Shown: positions 10,899 through 12,939 of the stretch, in pieces
Numbering within the stretch: the stretch's first letter is position 1
How the letters are laid out: every line of letters starts with the position of its first letter
Origin: Rodentolepis nana
Taxonomy: Eukaryota > Platyhelminthes > Cestoda > Cyclophyllidea > Hymenolepididae
Reading direction: 5' to 3'
Length of the DNA: 12,939 bases
Assembly: GCA_900617975.1 (NCBI GenBank)
Contig: UZAE01013494.1
Span: 8,889-21,827, forward strand
Position numbers and translations under genes: made by a program
Notes under the pieces: model-generated
What the model was told of the DNA's origin: nothing
What the model saw: the letters and a program-made list of their open reading frames with translations, nothing else
Databases searched by the model: none

Positions 10899-11100
10899 TG
10901 GCAGACCAGCTCCTTAGCCCCCGCCCTCTCTTCTCTACTCAGATTCTCTTAACCGTGTAACGTATACTACTTAATTAGGCGCCGAAAGAAATCTGGCTGT
11001 TTGGTCTCCCTCCTCATTCCCCTATTTGTTCTTTCTCTTCTATTTTTCAAAATGCCCTTTTTCTAATATGAGAACATACCTATGTCTATTTTCTCCCCTA

Positions 11101-11112
11101 CCCCCCCCCCCC
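11101..11112. repeat. C12 homopolymer
   Basis: Twelve C in a row, in the inferred 3' untranslated region of the EGR gene. Confidence 0.9.
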
Positions 11113-11235
11113 AACCCTATTAACCAGTTGATAATGGAGTGTTGAGTAACACTCCTGACCTCCGCTACTTTGTATACTTTCGAAAAAGAACTTAGTAAAG
11201 ATATATATATATATAGTATATACACATATTCTTAA

Positions 11236-11241
11236 AATAAA
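11236..11241 (+). terminator. Candidate polyadenylation signal AATAAA for EGR
   Basis: This is the first canonical AATAAA after the EGR stop codon, about 725 bp downstream, followed by T/G-rich sequence (TTATTTTGTAAG, then TGGGTGGG). A variant ATTAAA lies earlier, at 10837-10842, and could give a shorter message. Confidence 0.5.
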
Positions 11242-11260
11242 CTGGAACTATCTGCTCTTA

Positions 11261-12783
11261 TTTTGTAAGAAATGGGTGGGAACTTTGATTTATATTTTTT
11301 GATGGAGTTGCGACGTTAAGGCGTGCGTTTGTGTGTTTAGTGAACGTGGTGATATTAAAGTTGTTTCACTGTCTCAAGAGAGATCGCTCATGTTTTCCGT
11401 CTGCCTATGCTGTTGTACATGCAAAAGAAGATAATTCTTTGCTGAACATGTCCATAGCATCATCTAATGTCTGTTAGGCACCGCTGGCAGCAATAGCGGA
11501 GCGGATGCATGGCTTTCTATTATTAAGTTGTCTTCTTTGTATTCAAATTCAATATGCACGAGCACCTGCGTCATTCTAGCCTACTTTGGAAATGCAGTGA
11601 AATCTGCACGAGTTAAGTGGGCTTTATGACCTGGTTATCTAGGTCCCGGTCAATTTGATGTGGGTGAGGGGTCGTCAACGTAATCTTAATTGGCTAAGTA
11701 TAATTCTCATGCGAAAATGAAATGGCGATTTTCCTAGTGCCCGTTCGCCTGACTTGCGCAGTGGTGAATAATTTTGGGGGAGAATCGTGCGTGTGTAAAT
11801 TAATATTTCTGAAGAAATGTGCATTCGTTGTGATCTTATTATTAATCGAAATCGAGCCATACCACAATTTTTTGCCTTGGTTCTATTGTCCCGTACAGAT
11901 TCGAGTCTATGTAAAACGAGACCAGATCGTTAATAATAGGAGTAATTGTTTAATGTTTATTTGTACGAAACGGAGTTAGCACATCTTTAAAATTCCGTTT
12001 GCAATCAACACCTTCCCACAAATCTATCTTGGCTCATTTTCGAGTTTTTCTGAAGCATCTAGTGTAACAGTCGGGCCAATGATTGCACTGAGTCTCTGGA
12101 GTTTCGGGATTTCATAGAGGAGAGGAGGAAGATGTGCTCAAATAAATCATCTTTGGAATCGTTTTCACTTTAAAGTTAAGCCTGCTTATTAGAGGGTGCA
12201 GATACTTTCACCATAGTCCATCCGGGTTCAAGTATCAACATGTAGCGATGTCAGGTACTCAACATGTTAGGATTAAGAATGTTTCCACTGACTACTTCCA
12301 TTTTGACACGTGAATTTGCCATTTCACCCTGTCGACTTTCAGCTCATCTTGAACAGATATATTTTGCCGAGTGCGTGTAGGGATGTTTAGACCACCACAA
12401 TGCGAGGTGGCTGACATTTCTGAATACAATAGCGTACGATACGATTTGATTATAGAATTTCCGGTGGAGATCTTCAATAGTGATATCGGTTGTTGCGAAT
12501 TTAACGAATTGAACCTTATGCCAACAATGGAGTTGCGAGAGCCAGCACTTTACCAGAGTAAGGTACAACTAGCGATTGGGAAGAATTCTTAGAAGAACAG
12601 TGGTAGAAAATAGAGTTGAAAACGTCAGACGACATTTTCATCTAAATTTTTGTCGACAGAACCTAAATTTCCGTGGCTAATCTCCGAAATATTTGGAAAA
12701 GTACTGAGCGTTTCACCGTTCGTTGCGAAACCGAAGGCTGTTTTTAGTTCCCCTATTAATATGCACAATTTATGAATGACTAT
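11261..12783. other. Intergenic stretch, no gene supported
   Basis: Short frames at 11722-11979 and 12371-12592 (plus) have unremarkable composition, no matched splice sites and no recognisable motif. The second (73 residues) looks the most protein-like but resembles nothing I know. Another AATAAA lies at 12141-12146. GGTTCAAGTATC at about 12226 resembles a pol III B box but has no A box or cloverleaf upstream. Confidence 0.5.
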
Positions 12784-12939
12784 GGGGTGTGCGATAGACT
12801 TACCTCCACGTGGTGCACCCTGGGCAACGTATATTCATACGGCAAAAAAGTCCATTGACTGGCAGTTGACTTCTCACTTCAAACTACCATCACCTCACTC
12901 TATGCCATATTCGACTATTTCTACCGTACTCACCTCACC
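12784..12939 (+). mobile_element. SINE-like dispersed repeat, second copy, cut by the window end
   Basis: This matches 632-785 in the same orientation over its whole visible length. By eye there are about 15 substitutions and one 2-base length difference (an A run). The left boundary is the same base (GGGGTGTGCGATAGAC), while the flanks differ. Its 3' half and any target-site duplication lie outside the window. Confidence 0.75.

Larger units (their letters stand above)
10512..11260 (+). other. EGR 3' untranslated region (inferred)
   Basis: No coding potential follows the stop. The stretch contains AUUUA pentamers at 10525, 10673 and 10759, a pyrimidine tract (10691-10732: CTC repeats, then C11 at 10714-10724), (TA)n at 10866-10896, C12 at 11101-11112 and (TA)n at 11201-11215. 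AUUUA elements often shorten the life of immediate-early mRNAs, but scattered single copies in AT-rich sequence are weak evidence. Confidence 0.55.

Noticed and set aside
12371..12592. 73-residue plus-strand frame with ordinary protein composition
   Set aside because: No recognisable domain, no polyadenylation signal or splice structure tied to it, and an overlapping opposite-strand frame of equal quality.

Overview
The window is AT-rich eukaryotic (metazoan) DNA with spliced genes, kilobase introns beside a 41-nt intron, TA microsatellites and homopolymeric C/G runs. The only clearly recognisable protein is an early growth response (EGR/Zif268-family) transcription factor, which places it in an animal. 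The mix of tiny and long introns and the divergent EGR sequence outside the fingers would suit a lophotrochozoan such as a parasitic flatworm, but that is an inference; nothing here fixes the species.

Layout: 1-631 holds no supported gene. 632-930 is a short dispersed repeat of SINE-like form, bracketed by an 11-bp direct repeat; a second, roughly 90% identical copy starts at 12784 and runs off the window end. 942-3117 has no convincing gene apart from possible 3' sequence of the minus-strand gene. 3118-5133 (minus strand) is a reconstructed gene of at least four coding exons encoding a coiled-coil protein of about 231 residues that I do not recognise. 5138-5499 is the head-to-head spacer between this gene and the EGR gene.

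5500-10511 (plus strand) is the EGR gene: coding exon 1 (5500-5818), a 2771-nt intron, and coding exon 2 (8590-10511), together 746 residues. It has an aromatic and Ser/Thr/Pro/Gln-rich N-terminal regulatory part, a probable NAB-binding R1-like motif, and three C2H2 fingers whose DNA-contact residues match Zif268. Its intron carries a perfect palindromic CRE close to an EGR half site, candidate signal-response elements. 10512 to about 11260 is the 3' untranslated region with pyrimidine tracts and a polyadenylation signal at 11236. 11260-12783 has no supported gene.

The two genes are transcribed divergently from a spacer of about 370 bp and could share a promoter region. Apart from that, nothing shows they work together. 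No operon, RNA gene or CRISPR array was found. The best candidates for something undescribed are the unidentified coiled-coil gene and the dispersed repeat.
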